Origin: Streptomyces acidiscabies
GTDB taxonomy: Bacteria > Actinomycetota > Actinomycetes > Streptomycetales > Streptomycetaceae
DNA length: 64,000 nucleotides
Assembly (NCBI RefSeq): GCF_020010905.1
Contig: NZ_JAGJBY010000002.1
Span: forward strand, 310,001-374,000
Direction of reading: 5' to 3'
Part shown: positions 53,057 through 62,579 of the stretch, piece after piece
How positions within the stretch are numbered: position 1 is the first letter of the stretch
Layout: each line of letters begins with the position of its first letter
Program-made: the position numbers and the translations under genes
The notes under the pieces: generated by a model
The model's database searches: none
What the model was told of the DNA's origin: nothing
The model's input: only the letters and a program-made list of their open reading frames with translations

Positions 53057-53428
53057 GTGCCTACGATCCAGCAGCTGGTCCGGAAGGGCCGGCAGGACAA
53101 GGTCGAGAAGAACAAGACGCCCGCGCTCGAGGGTTCGCCCCAGCGCCGTGGCGTCTGCACGCGTGTGTTCACGACCACCCCGAAGAAGCCGAACTCGGCC
53201 CTGCGTAAGGTCGCGCGTGTGCGTCTGACCAGCGGTATCGAGGTCACTGCTTACATTCCGGGTGAGGGACACAACCTGCAGGAGCACTCCATCGTGCTCG
53301 TGCGTGGTGGCCGTGTGAAGGACCTGCCCGGTGTTCGCTACAAGATCATCCGCGGTTCGCTTGACACGCAGGGCGTCAAGAACCGCAAGCAGGCCCGCAG
53401 CCGCTACGGCGCCAAGAAGGAGAAGTAG
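53057..53428 (+). CDS. rpsL: Ribosomal protein S12
   Basis: 123-aa decoding-centre protein, GTG start. Lys43 in TTPKKPNSALRK and Lys88 in GRVKDLPGVRY are wild type, so no ribosomal streptomycin resistance is encoded here. First gene of the rpsL-rpsG-fusA-tuf operon; rpsG starts three bases after its stop. Confidence 0.97.
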   Translation: MPTIQQLVRKGRQDKVEKNKTPALEGSPQRRGVCTRVFTTTPKKPNSALRKVARVRLTSGIEVTAYIPGEGHNLQEHSIVLVRGGRVKDLPGVRYKIIRGSLDTQGVKNRKQARSRYGAKKEK

Positions 53429-53431
53429 AAA

Positions 53432-53902
53432 ATGCCTCGTAAGGGCCCCGCCCCGAAGCGCCCGGTCATCATCGACCCGGTCTACGCCTCTCCTCTGGTG
53501 ACCTCCCTCATCAACAAGGTGCTGATGAACGGCAAGCGCTCCACCGCCGAGCGCATCGTCTACGGCGCCATGGAGGGTCTGCGTGAGAAGACGGGCAACG
53601 ACCCGATCATCACGCTGAAGCGCGCGCTGGAGAACATCAAGCCGACGCTCGAAGTCAAGTCCCGCCGTGTCGGTGGTGCGACGTACCAGGTCCCGATCGA
53701 GGTCAAGCCCGGTCGTGCCAACACGCTCGCGCTGCGCTGGCTCGTCGGTTACTCCCGCGCCCGTCGCGAGAAGACCATGACCGAGCGCCTGCTCAACGAG
53801 CTTCTCGACGCTTCGAACGGCCTCGGTGCGGCCGTCAAGAAGCGCGAGGACACGCACAAGATGGCCGAGTCCAACAAGGCCTTCGCGCACTACCGCTGGT
53901 AG
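53432..53902 (+). CDS. rpsG: Ribosomal protein S7
   Basis: 156-aa head-assembly protein of the small subunit (MPRKGPAPKRPVIIDPVYASPLVTSLINKVLMNGKRSTAERIVYGAMEGL). Full length. In other bacteria S7 autoregulates this operon by binding the S12-S7 junction; here the two genes are only three bases apart, too short for the E. coli-type site. Confidence 0.97.
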   Translation: MPRKGPAPKRPVIIDPVYASPLVTSLINKVLMNGKRSTAERIVYGAMEGLREKTGNDPIITLKRALENIKPTLEVKSRRVGGATYQVPIEVKPGRANTLALRWLVGYSRARREKTMTERLLNELLDASNGLGAAVKKREDTHKMAESNKAFAHYRW

Positions 53903-53941
53903 TCGCAGACCCCATCGAGACCGAGAGAAGACCGAGCCCTC

Positions 53942-56068
53942 ATGGCTACCACTTCACTTGACCTGGCCAAGGTCCGCAACATCGGGATCATGGCCCACAT
54001 CGACGCGGGCAAGACGACCACCACCGAGCGGATCCTCTTCTACACCGGCGTCAGCTACAAGATCGGTGAGGTCCACGACGGCGCCGCCACGATGGACTGG
54101 ATGGAGCAGGAGCAGGAGCGTGGCATCACGATCACCTCTGCTGCCACCACCTGTCACTGGCCGCTCGAGGACGACGACTACACGATCAACATCATCGACA
54201 CCCCCGGGCACGTCGACTTCACGGTCGAGGTGGAGCGTTCGCTCCGCGTGCTCGACGGTGCTGTCACGGTGTTCGACGGTGTCGCCGGTGTGGAGCCGCA
54301 GTCCGAGACGGTGTGGCGTCAGGCCGACCGTTACGGCGTGCCGCGCATCTGCTTCGTGAACAAGCTGGACCGTACGGGTGCCGAGTTCCACCGCTGCGTG
54401 GACATGATCTCGGACCGCCTGGGCGCCGTCCCGCTCATCATGCAGCTCCCGATCGGCTCCGAGATGGACTTCCAGGGCGTTGTGGACCTCGTCCGCATGA
54501 AGGCGCTCGTGTGGTCCGCCGAGGCGGCGAAGGGCGAGATGTACGACGTCGTCGACATCCCCGCCACGCACGTCGAGGCCGCGGACGAGTACCGCAACAA
54601 GCTGATCGAGGCCGTCGCCGACTACGACGACGAGATCATGGAGCTTTTCCTTGAGGGCGAAGAGCCTTCCGAGGAGCAGCTCTACGCCGCGATCCGCAAG
54701 GTCACCATCGCCTCCGGCAAGTCCGACGGCGTGACGGTCACCCCCGTGTTCTGCGGCACCGCGTTCAAGAACAAGGGCGTCCAGCCCCTGCTCGACGCGG
54801 TCGTGCGCTACCTGCCGACTCCGCTCGACGTCGAGGCCATCGAAGGCCACGCCGTCAACAACGCGGAGGAGATCGTCAAGCGCAAGCCGTCCAACGACGA
54901 GCCGCTGTCCGCGCTGGCGTTCAAGATCATGAGCGACCCGCACCTCGGCAAGCTCACCTTCGTCCGGGTCTACTCGGGCCGCCTGGAGTCCGGCACTGCC
55001 GTGCTGAACTCCGTCAAGGGCAAGAAGGAGCGCATCGGCAAGATCTACCGCATGCACGCGAACAAGCGTGAGGAGATCGACGCGGTGGGCGCCGGCGACA
55101 TCGTCGCCGTCATGGGCCTGAAGCAGACCACCACCGGTGAGACGCTGTGCGACGACAAGCAGCCGGTGATCCTGGAGTCCATGGACTTCCCGGCGCCGGT
55201 CATCCAGGTCGCCATCGAGCCCAAGTCCAAGGGTGACCAGGAGAAGCTGGGTATCGCGATCCAGCGTCTCGCGGAGGAGGACCCCTCCTTCCAGGTCCAC
55301 TCGGACGAGGAGACCGGCCAGACCATCATCGGCGGTATGGGCGAGCTGCACCTTGAGGTGCTCGTCGACCGTATGCGCCGTGAGTTCAAGGTCGAGGCCA
55401 ACGTCGGCAAGCCGCAGGTCGCGTACCGTGAGACGATCCGTAAGGTCGTCGAGCGCGTGGACTACACCCACAAGAAGCAGACCGGTGGTACCGGTCAGTT
55501 CGCCAAGGTGCAGATCGCGATCGAGCCCATCGAGGGCGGCGACACGTCGTACGAGTTCGTGAACAAGGTCACCGGTGGCCGTATCCCGAAGGAGTACATC
55601 CCTTCGGTGGACGCCGGTGCTCAGGAGGCCATGCAGTTCGGCATCCTCGCGGGCTACGAGATGACGGGTGTCCGCGTCACGCTGCTCGACGGTGGCTACC
55701 ACGAGGTCGACTCCTCCGAGCTGGCGTTCAAGATCGCCGGTTCCCAGGCGTTCAAGGAGGCCGCCCGCAAGGCCGGTCCCGTGCTCCTGGAGCCGATGAT
55801 GTCCGTGGAGGTGACCACCCCCGAGGACTACATGGGTGAGGTCATCGGCGACATCAACTCCCGCCGTGGCCAGATCCAGGCCATGGAGGAGCGGGCCGGT
55901 GCCCGCGTCGTGAAGGGCCTCGTGCCCCTCTCGGAGATGTTCGGTTACGTCGGCGACCTGCGCAGCAAGACGTCCGGCCGGGCCAGCTACTCCATGCAGT
56001 TCGACTCCTACGCCGAGGTTCCCCGGAACGTCGCCGAGGAGATCATCGCGAAGGCCAAGGGCGAGTAA
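53942..56068 (+). CDS. fusA: Translation elongation factor G
   Basis: 708-aa GTPase that drives ribosome translocation. G1 AHIDAGKTTTTERIL, G3 DTPGHVDFTVEVERSL and G4 NKLD are intact. Domains II-V are complete, with domain IV around FVNKVTGGRIPKEYIPSVDAGAQEAM. ATG at 53942, 39 bases after rpsG. A stem-loop lies in the gap to tuf. Confidence 0.97.
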   Translation: MATTSLDLAKVRNIGIMAHIDAGKTTTTERILFYTGVSYKIGEVHDGAATMDWMEQEQERGITITSAATTCHWPLEDDDYTINIIDTPGHVDFTVEVERSLRVLDGAVTVFDGVAGVEPQSETVWRQADRYGVPRICFVNKLDRTGAEFHRCVDMISDRLGAVPLIMQLPIGSEMDFQGVVDLVRMKALVWSAEAAKGEMYDVVDIPATHVEAADEYRNKLIEAVADYDDEIMELFLEGEEPSEEQLYAAIRKVTIASGKSDGVTVTPVFCGTAFKNKGVQPLLDAVVRYLPTPLDVEAIEGHAVNNAEEIVKRKPSNDEPLSALAFKIMSDPHLGKLTFVRVYSGRLESGTAVLNSVKGKKERIGKIYRMHANKREEIDAVGAGDIVAVMGLKQTTTGETLCDDKQPVILESMDFPAPVIQVAIEPKSKGDQEKLGIAIQRLAEEDPSFQVHSDEETGQTIIGGMGELHLEVLVDRMRREFKVEANVGKPQVAYRETIRKVVERVDYTHKKQTGGTGQFAKVQIAIEPIEGGDTSYEFVNKVTGGRIPKEYIPSVDAGAQEAMQFGILAGYEMTGVRVTLLDGGYHEVDSSELAFKIAGSQAFKEAARKAGPVLLEPMMSVEVTTPEDYMGEVIGDINSRRGQIQAMEERAGARVVKGLVPLSEMFGYVGDLRSKTSGRASYSMQFDSYAEVPRNVAEEIIAKAKGE

Positions 56069-56110
56069 CGCACCGCGTTCGCACGCCGTAGGCTTGACCC
56101 CGGTGTCTCA

Positions 56111-56146
56111 CGGGCTGTTCCTCCGCATTCGTGGCGGAACGGCCCG
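56111..56146 (+). other. Stem-loop in the fusA-tuf gap
   Basis: A 14-base arm at 56111-56124 pairs with 56133-56146, with one wobble and one mismatch. The 155-bp gap may hold a tuf-specific promoter, as known for other streptomycetes, or a processing site; no clear -35/-10 pair is visible. Confidence 0.5.
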
Positions 56147-56223
56147 GGGCCCGGGACCCAACAGCAAAGATCACCTGGCGCCGATGAATCCAAGGCGTAC
56201 AGAACCACTCCAGGAGGACCCCA

Positions 56224-57417
<1,194 letters not shown>

Positions 57418-57462
57418 TTCTTACCTGGCCCTCGGGCCGCACTGGTCTTCGGGCCGCTTGGG

Positions 57463-57494
57463 AAAACCCGTACGACTTCGGTCGTGCGGGTTTT
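57463..57494 (+). terminator. Strong UUCG-tetraloop terminator after tuf
   Basis: A 14-bp stem (57463-57476 with 57481-57494; one wobble) with loop ttcg, the arm ending in tttt followed by ctcttt. Confidence 0.92.
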
Positions 57495-57542
57495 CTCTTT
57501 CCGTTCACCTTGAGTTATGGGGGCTCCGTAAGGTGACGGGCG

Positions 57543-58652
57543 ATGACTGGCCTGACCTTCACTCAGCGTTCACAGCCGTCGGTGTCCGTGCCGGTGCGGC
57601 GGCCCCGGCTGTACGTCCTCGACGGGCTGCGGCTGCTCGCCGCGCTCTTCGTCGCGCTGCACCATTTCGCGGGGACCGCTCGCGCCGACCGGCCCGGCAA
57701 TCCCATCTGGGACCGGCCCGTCTCCGAGATCATGCCGAACGTGTTCCGGGTCGCCTCGTACGGCTGGATCGGCGTCGAGATCTTCTTCGTCATCAGCGGG
57801 TTCGTGATCTGCATGTCCTGCTGGGGGCGGACTCCCCGGCAGTTCTTCGTCTCCCGGGTGATCCGGCTGTACCCGGCGTACTGGTTCGCGATTCTCTTCA
57901 CGACCGGGGTGCTTGCGGCGTTCCCGGGGGTCTGGGAGAGGCTCGCTCCGCGCGAGGTGCTCGTCAATCTCACGATGCTTCAGTCGGGGTCGCGGGTCGG
58001 GAATGTCGACGGGGTGTACTGGACGCTCTGGGCTGAACTCCGGTTCTATCTGCTGTTCCTGGTGGTCGTCGCGGTCGGGCTCAGCTATCGGCGGGTCGTG
58101 CTGTTCTGCTGCCTCTGGGGGGCCGCCGCGATGCTCGCGCCCTCTGCCGGGTGGCCCTTGTTCTCGTTGATCGCCAATCCCGACGGTGCCTGGTACTTCA
58201 TCGCCGGGCTCGCGCTGTATCTCATGTACCGGTTCGGGCAGGACCTGTTGTTGTGGGGCATTCTCGGGATGGCCTGGCTGATGGGGCAGCAGGAGATCGG
58301 GCATCGGATCGACAATGTCGAGGGGGTGTCCGGGTGGCGGGGGGCCGTTCTCATCTTCACCGTGTTCCTGCTCGTCATGGTCGCCATCGCGCTCGGCAAG
58401 CTGGACCGGGTGCGGGGGAAGTGGCTCGTCACGGCTGGGGCGATCACGTATCCGCTGTATCTGCTGCACTACGCCGCCGGTACGACGTTGATCAGCCGAC
58501 TCCGTGACGATCTCGACGCGCGGCTGCTGATCTGTGTCGTGCTCGCCGGGTTCATGGTGTTGAGCTGGGGTGTGCATCGGGTGGTCGAGCGGCCTCTCGC
58601 CGGGGTCATCAAGCGGGGGTTGGACTCGTCCTTCGCTCGGCTGAAGGGGTGA
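57543..58652 (+). CDS. Acyltransferase-3 family membrane protein
   Basis: 369 aa with about ten transmembrane helices. The family start is clear: RLYVLDGLRLLAALFVALHHFAG (catalytic His) and WIGVEIFFVISGFVICMS, then ARVIRLYPAYW-like SRVIRLYPAYWFAIL. These enzymes O-acylate exported sugars, peptidoglycan or secondary metabolites; the substrate is not predictable. A lone gene after the tuf terminator, with ATG at 57543 and only a weak GTAAGGTG ribosome-binding site. Codon use is less GC3-biased from here on. Confidence 0.92.
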   Translation: MTGLTFTQRSQPSVSVPVRRPRLYVLDGLRLLAALFVALHHFAGTARADRPGNPIWDRPVSEIMPNVFRVASYGWIGVEIFFVISGFVICMSCWGRTPRQFFVSRVIRLYPAYWFAILFTTGVLAAFPGVWERLAPREVLVNLTMLQSGSRVGNVDGVYWTLWAELRFYLLFLVVVAVGLSYRRVVLFCCLWGAAAMLAPSAGWPLFSLIANPDGAWYFIAGLALYLMYRFGQDLLLWGILGMAWLMGQQEIGHRIDNVEGVSGWRGAVLIFTVFLLVMVAIALGKLDRVRGKWLVTAGAITYPLYLLHYAAGTTLISRLRDDLDARLLICVVLAGFMVLSWGVHRVVERPLAGVIKRGLDSSFARLKG

Positions 58653-58759
58653 GTCTTCGGGCGGGACGTTTCGAAGGACTTCGAAATGCGTGACTCGGGA
58701 ATCCGGGCGCATCAGGGTGGTCGTACTCAGCTGTTTTCTCCAACGGGGGAAGGACCACC

Positions 58760-59149
58760 ATGCGCAAGCTCAGGAACGCCGTCGCCGCGCTCGGCACGGC
58801 CGCGGCCATGACCGGGCTGCTCTTCGCGACCAGCACGCCCGCTTCCGCGAGCGGGGAGTGGTGCAACAACCAGACCTGCTTCTCCATCAACACGAACGGC
58901 CGGTACGTCGGGAAGATCGAGACCTCCGTCTGGTCCAGCAACATCAGCAACCGTGACATCAAGACGCACATCTGGAGCACGAACGGCCAGATCAACCTCT
59001 GGACCAAGGTGGAGAACGTTCCGGCGTGGACGACGTACCGGGACTACAAGAACATCAACCAGAACTTCCCGCCGGGGACGCGGATCTGTGTCGAGGGGTG
59101 GCACGACGGCCGTAGCGTCGGTCTTCCGTGCGTGACGATCACTGACTGA
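58760..59149 (+). CDS. Small secreted protein with four Cys
   Basis: 129-aa precursor. Sec signal peptide MRKLRNAVAALGTAAAMTGLLFATSTPASAS (cleavage after A-S-A). The mature part of about 98 residues is Asn/Trp/Thr-rich, with Cys pairs WCNNQTCF near the start and RICVEGW...GLPCVTITD at the end, likely two disulfides in a compact beta fold. GGGGGAAGGA precedes the ATG at 58760. No family recognised. Confidence 0.85.
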   Translation: MRKLRNAVAALGTAAAMTGLLFATSTPASASGEWCNNQTCFSINTNGRYVGKIETSVWSSNISNRDIKTHIWSTNGQINLWTKVENVPAWTTYRDYKNINQNFPPGTRICVEGWHDGRSVGLPCVTITD

Positions 59150-59161
59150 GCCCGTGTTCTG

Positions 59162-59198
59162 AGCGGCCCGGTGGGGACGGGGGTCCCACTGGGCCGCT
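59162..59198 (+). terminator. Hairpin after the secreted-protein gene
   Basis: An outer 8-bp stem (59162-59169 with 59191-59198), extended inward by GTGGG/CCCAC with one wobble and a bulge. Confidence 0.75.
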
Positions 59199-59237
59199 TC
59201 TATATTGGGGTCCTCCGCTGAGAAGGGGTACGAGGAC

Positions 59238-59648
59238 ATGGGCCGCCTGCGCGACAAGTTCACGGGCACGATCCGCCCCGCCGAGGGGTCTACGCCGGTC
59301 CCCCTCCCCGACCTCCGCGCCGCGCTCCGCGCCCTCGACGTCCCCTTCACGGTCCGAGCCCCACGCCTCGACGAGAAGGCCGACCTGGTCGCCGAGTGGT
59401 CCACCCCTCACCGGGTTCGCCTGCGGATACGGATGCGGTTCGATGCTGGGCGGGGGGAGGTGCGGGTGCTGGAGGAGCGGTGGGAGAGGTCGGGGGTGCT
59501 GGGGAATCGGCGGTATGGGCGGGGGCCGGGGAGGGTGGTTGTGTGGAGTGCGGGGGAGCGGTTTGACTCGGGGGAGATGCGGGGGGCGTTGACGGGGGTT
59601 GTGGTGGGGGCGGGGTGGGTTTGGCGGGGGGTGTTGGTGGGGTGGTGA
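59238..59648 (+). CDS. Small basic protein of unknown function
   Basis: 136 aa from the ATG at 59238 (GAGG four bases upstream). MGRLRDKFTGTIRPAEGSTPVPLPDLRAALRALDVPFTVRAP, then Arg-rich beta-like segments (HRVRLRIRMRFDAGRGEVRVLEERWER). The 3' half of the gene is unusually G-rich on the coding strand. No domain recognised; the frame and ribosome-binding site support a real gene. Confidence 0.65.
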   Translation: MGRLRDKFTGTIRPAEGSTPVPLPDLRAALRALDVPFTVRAPRLDEKADLVAEWSTPHRVRLRIRMRFDAGRGEVRVLEERWERSGVLGNRRYGRGPGRVVVWSAGERFDSGEMRGALTGVVVGAGWVWRGVLVGW

Positions 59649-59652
59649 GGGG

Positions 59653-59910
59653 CTAGAAGCCCAGGTACGTGATCTGTACGACGTAGACGCACTCGGCGCG
59701 GACGACGATCTGGTACGAGAACATTCCGCCCGGTACGGGGATGTCGCCGCCCTTCGGGTCTGCGTCCGTGGCGGCGCGTCCGTGGACGTGGAGTGCCTCG
59801 GCGGCGCGGACGAGTTCCTCGGCCTTGTGTGTGACGTGGGTGAGGAATGCGGCGGGGGCCGAGCGGGCCGTTTCCTCGGCGCCGAAGGCGTACTCCCACT
59901 TCCAGCTCAC
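59653..59910 (-). CDS. Possible RelE/ParE-fold toxin-like protein
   Basis: 85 aa from the GTG at 59910, overlapping the stop of the DUF6247-type gene (GTGA). The layout resembles RelE/ParE toxins: an initial strand with Trp (VSWKWEYAFGAEE), a helix pair (AAFLTHVTHKAEELVRAAEAL) and late strands (GGDIPVPGGMFSYQIVVRAECVYVVQITYLGF). The similarity is of pattern only; the catalytic residues of RelE are not certain. Translational coupling to a small upstream partner fits a toxin-antitoxin module. Confidence 0.6.
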   Translation of the reverse strand: MSWKWEYAFGAEETARSAPAAFLTHVTHKAEELVRAAEALHVHGRAATDADPKGGDIPVPGGMFSYQIVVRAECVYVVQITYLGF

Positions 59911-60254
59911 CCGCGTACGGCCCTCATCGCCTCGTCCAGGACCCTGCTCAACTCCTCCAGCGCCTCGCGGGCGGTCAGCGCGTCCGGGTGTTCTAGGCCG
60001 GCTTCTGCGGTGGCCCGGCGTGCGGACAGGTCTGGGCGGCGGGCGATCTCGATCTCTCTGGCCCAGGTGAGGACCCAGCTCTGTACGGGGCTGAGGGACT
60101 GCCACTCGACGGCCTTCGCGAACGCCTCGTCCTTGCTGGCCTGCATCTCCTTCAGCCGCCCCGGAGCGACGACGGCGAGCGCCGCACGCAGGGCCTCCGG
60201 CGTCTGCTCGGGACGCGGGATCAGCTCGTGTCCGTGGTCGGCCTGAGTGCTCAT
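59907..60254 (-). CDS. DUF6247-type protein, likely antitoxin partner
   Basis: 115 aa from the ATG at 60254 with GGAGGA six bases upstream. The sequence ALRAALAVVAPGRLKEMQASKDEAFAKAVEWQSLSPVQSWVLTWAREIEIARRPDLSARRATAEAGL is what I know as DUF6247, a family usually found with small RelE-like downstream genes in Streptomyces. All-helical and acidic-basic mixed. The downstream gene overlaps by four bases. Confidence 0.7.
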   Translation of the reverse strand: MSTQADHGHELIPRPEQTPEALRAALAVVAPGRLKEMQASKDEAFAKAVEWQSLSPVQSWVLTWAREIEIARRPDLSARRATAEAGLEHPDALTAREALEELSRVLDEAMRAVRG

Positions 60255-60340
60255 CGTGTCCTCCAGGGGATGCCCAGGCCAGGTTATCCATCTCAGGCCG
60301 GGGAGCGTCGGTTCTGCGGAGGCGGGCATGGGGTGCCTTG

Positions 60341-60904
60341 TCATTTGTCGTACCTCGGGAGGCCGTCCGTCGAGATCGTCCAGTTGGCGATGGTGACGTC
60401 CTCGCCGTAGATGAAGTCTTTGCGGGTGGCGTAGCGGGGGCCCTCCAGGGTGGGGTGGATGTCTGTGAAGACTGCGCCTGTTGCTGTGCGGGGGTCGAAG
60501 ATGGCGTAGACCGGGATGCCGATCAAGGGGTAGTCGCGGAGTTTCGTGACCCAGTCGTTGGCCGGGTTGGAGCGGGAGACGACCTCGATGGCGGCAATGA
60601 GGGTGCGGGGGTCGAAGGATCCTTGGCCCTCCATGTCCGTCCACTTGATGACGATGCAGTCCGGGCGGCGGAGGATGCCGTTCGGTTCTGATTCGACGTC
60701 CGGTTTTCCTGTGTGGGCGACCGTGTCTTCCGGGAGTTGGGCGTCCAGGCGTCTGCGGATGAGGGCGTGGGTTAGTTCGTGGCGGCCGGAGGGGTCTCGG
60801 AGGTCGTGGACTAGGCCCTCGCGGGTGATTTCTAAGGTGCCGGGGATGTTGTCGTCCAGGGAGTCGATGGCTGTTCGCATTGCTTGGTAGCGGTGGGAGG
60901 TCAT
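60341..60904 (-). CDS. Uma2-family PD-(D/E)XK nuclease-like protein
   Basis: 187 aa. The Uma2 core is present: RRPDCIVIKWTD, the AIEVVSRSNPANDWVTKLRDYPLIGIPVYAIFDP segment (Glu...Lys active-site pattern, Tyr-x-x-x-G-I-P-x-Y) and a final strand region. Uma2 proteins are expanded in Streptomyces and cyanobacteria; their substrate is unknown. The ATG overlaps the stop of the upstream HTH gene (ATGA), so the two are co-translated. Confidence 0.9.
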   Translation of the reverse strand: MTSHRYQAMRTAIDSLDDNIPGTLEITREGLVHDLRDPSGRHELTHALIRRRLDAQLPEDTVAHTGKPDVESEPNGILRRPDCIVIKWTDMEGQGSFDPRTLIAAIEVVSRSNPANDWVTKLRDYPLIGIPVYAIFDPRTATGAVFTDIHPTLEGPRYATRKDFIYGEDVTIANWTISTDGLPRYDK

Positions 60905-61746
60905 GCGGCTTTCTGGTGGGGTGTGCAGTCCCGGCAGCGGGTGCCCTGGGGGGCTCGGATTGCTCTGTCGCAGCCGTCGCAGGTCGTGACCGGGTGGGGG
61001 CGGGGGGCCGTGGGAGGGAGCGGTGGGGGGATGTGGTCTGTGAGGCGGTGGGAGAGGAGGGCGGGGGCGTGGTGGAGGGGGGTGGGGAGGGTTGTGGTCA
61101 AGGTGGTGCGGATTTTTTCTAGGGGGACGCCTCTCTCCAGCCAGGTGGCTACCGCCGGGGTCAGTGTTGTTACGTCCTTGCGGCGGAGTAGGAGGCGGGC
61201 GTCCGTTAGGTGGAGGGTTTTGAGGAGTGCTTCTGCCGATTCGTGGTGTTCGGGGGTGTGCGTGGTGGGGGTGGGGAGTGGGGGTTTTGGTTTGGGCGGG
61301 GCTGTGGGTACGGGGGGTGGCGGCTCCACCTGCGGTTTCGGTGCGCGTTGCTTCGGTGGTGCCGGGGGCTTGCCCCCGTACGCCCCCGGGTTGTTGTACG
61401 ACACCGTCCGCGTCACCACATGGCCCGACGCCAGCCGTACCCGTACCCGGCGGAGGTAGCCGTACCTCTCCAGTTCGCGCAGCGCGCGGGCGATTCGTAC
61501 CTCGCCCTCGTCGAACTTCTCGTTGAGGGTTTTGATGTCGACTCGGGTGCCTGGTGGGAGCGACTGGATGTGGGTTGCCAGGCCGATCGCCGTGAGGCTG
61601 AGGTCGGTGTGTTGGGCGAGGTGGTTGCCGATCACCGTGAAGTGGGAGCGGTGGGGGGCGGTGATGTGGGCGACGCCGTGGGGTGGGAAGGCGGTGGGGA
61701 GGGGGAGGTGGTCGTACGAGGGCGCGTTAATGTCTTCTTTAGCCAT
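60901..61746 (-). CDS. Winged-helix protein with Pro-rich linker and C-terminal zinc ribbon
   Basis: 281 aa. Residues about 30-110 form a helix-turn-helix/winged helix of the replication-initiator-like type (FTVIGNHLAQHTDLSLTAIGLATHIQSLPPGTRVDIKTLNEKFDEGEVRIARALRELERYGYLRRVRV). A Pro/Lys-rich linker follows (about 130-165), then a helical domain and a C-terminal CDGC...CRDC zinc ribbon. Such proteins occur in plasmids and in accessory chromosomal loci. Upstream partner of the Uma2 gene. The 185 bp upstream (61747-61931) holds no gene. Confidence 0.85.
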   Translation of the reverse strand: MAKEDINAPSYDHLPLPTAFPPHGVAHITAPHRSHFTVIGNHLAQHTDLSLTAIGLATHIQSLPPGTRVDIKTLNEKFDEGEVRIARALRELERYGYLRRVRVRLASGHVVTRTVSYNNPGAYGGKPPAPPKQRAPKPQVEPPPPVPTAPPKPKPPLPTPTTHTPEHHESAEALLKTLHLTDARLLLRRKDVTTLTPAVATWLERGVPLEKIRTTLTTTLPTPLHHAPALLSHRLTDHIPPPLPPTAPRPHPVTTCDGCDRAIRAPQGTRCRDCTPHQKAA

Positions 61747-61931
61747 CGGGAAGGGTCAAGTCTTCCTAGGTGGTCAGGCCCTCGTTCGGGATTGCGAGTC
61801 CCGGCGGGGGCCGACTTTTTGTGTGGTGGCGCGAGCATAGGGCAGGGCACTTTTGCGGTGTCAAGCTTTGGGGTGAGCTTCGGGGGCGGGGGACGGAGGG
61901 GGTTTGGAAGGGTACTTTCCACCCCCGGTAC

Positions 61932-62420
61932 TTACAGGTGGTTGACCCCGCGCCCGCCCGAACTCCCGCCCACCGGTACGCCGTTCCCCGCGCGCCGGTC
62001 GTTGCGGAGACCGATCTCCGCCCACACGGTCTTGCGAGGGGTGGGGCCGAACGACACGCCCCACCTCGCGGTGAGCGCCTCGACCAGTGCGAGGCCTCGG
62101 CCCGACTCGCCCTCCTCCAAAGGGGGTTCGTGGCGCGGCACCGCGTCGTCGCGCGTGTCGGTCACCTCCAGGCGGAGCGTCTCGCCGAGGACGTACATCG
62201 CGACGCGGAAGTCCCTGCCGGGGACACGTCCGTGCGTCGCCGCGTTGTTCGCCAACTCGGCGATCACCTGCTGCGCCGGGTACAACGGGAGCCCCCAGCA
62301 ACGGAGTTGTTCCGTGACGAGGAGCCTTGCGAGGCGTGCACCCCGGCGCGTGGGGGAGAGTTGCACGCAGAAGGTGTGGGCGGGGAGGGGGGCTGAGGTC
62401 TGGGGAGATTCGCTGTTCAC
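61932..62420 (-). CDS. RsbW-like ATP-binding protein (HATPase, anti-sigma type)
   Basis: 162 aa. GHKL-type ATPase: QQVIAELANNAATHGRVPGRDFRV (N-box), LEVTDTRDDAVP (G1) and EGESGRGLALVEALTARWGV (G2). It matches the small ATP-binding regulators found next to Xre/DUF397 pairs in Streptomyces (abaA/whiJ-type loci). Divergent from the Xre gene, with a 159-bp intergenic region. Kinase activity on an anti-anti-sigma or other protein is possible, not shown. Confidence 0.9.
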   Translation of the reverse strand: MNSESPQTSAPLPAHTFCVQLSPTRRGARLARLLVTEQLRCWGLPLYPAQQVIAELANNAATHGRVPGRDFRVAMYVLGETLRLEVTDTRDDAVPRHEPPLEEGESGRGLALVEALTARWGVSFGPTPRKTVWAEIGLRNDRRAGNGVPVGGSSGGRGVNHL

Positions 62421-62579
62421 GTGACCCAGGGTGGCGGGAAGTGGCTAGCGTTATCGGCTACTTGGCGACTGCGTACGGTAACTGTCTTGGCGCTGTCCAG
62501 TGGTGTCTAGGGCGTCTAGGCCGTTGTTTGGGTACCTGGCGTCGCGAGGAGGTCACGGTACGCAGTGAAAGGGCGGGCC

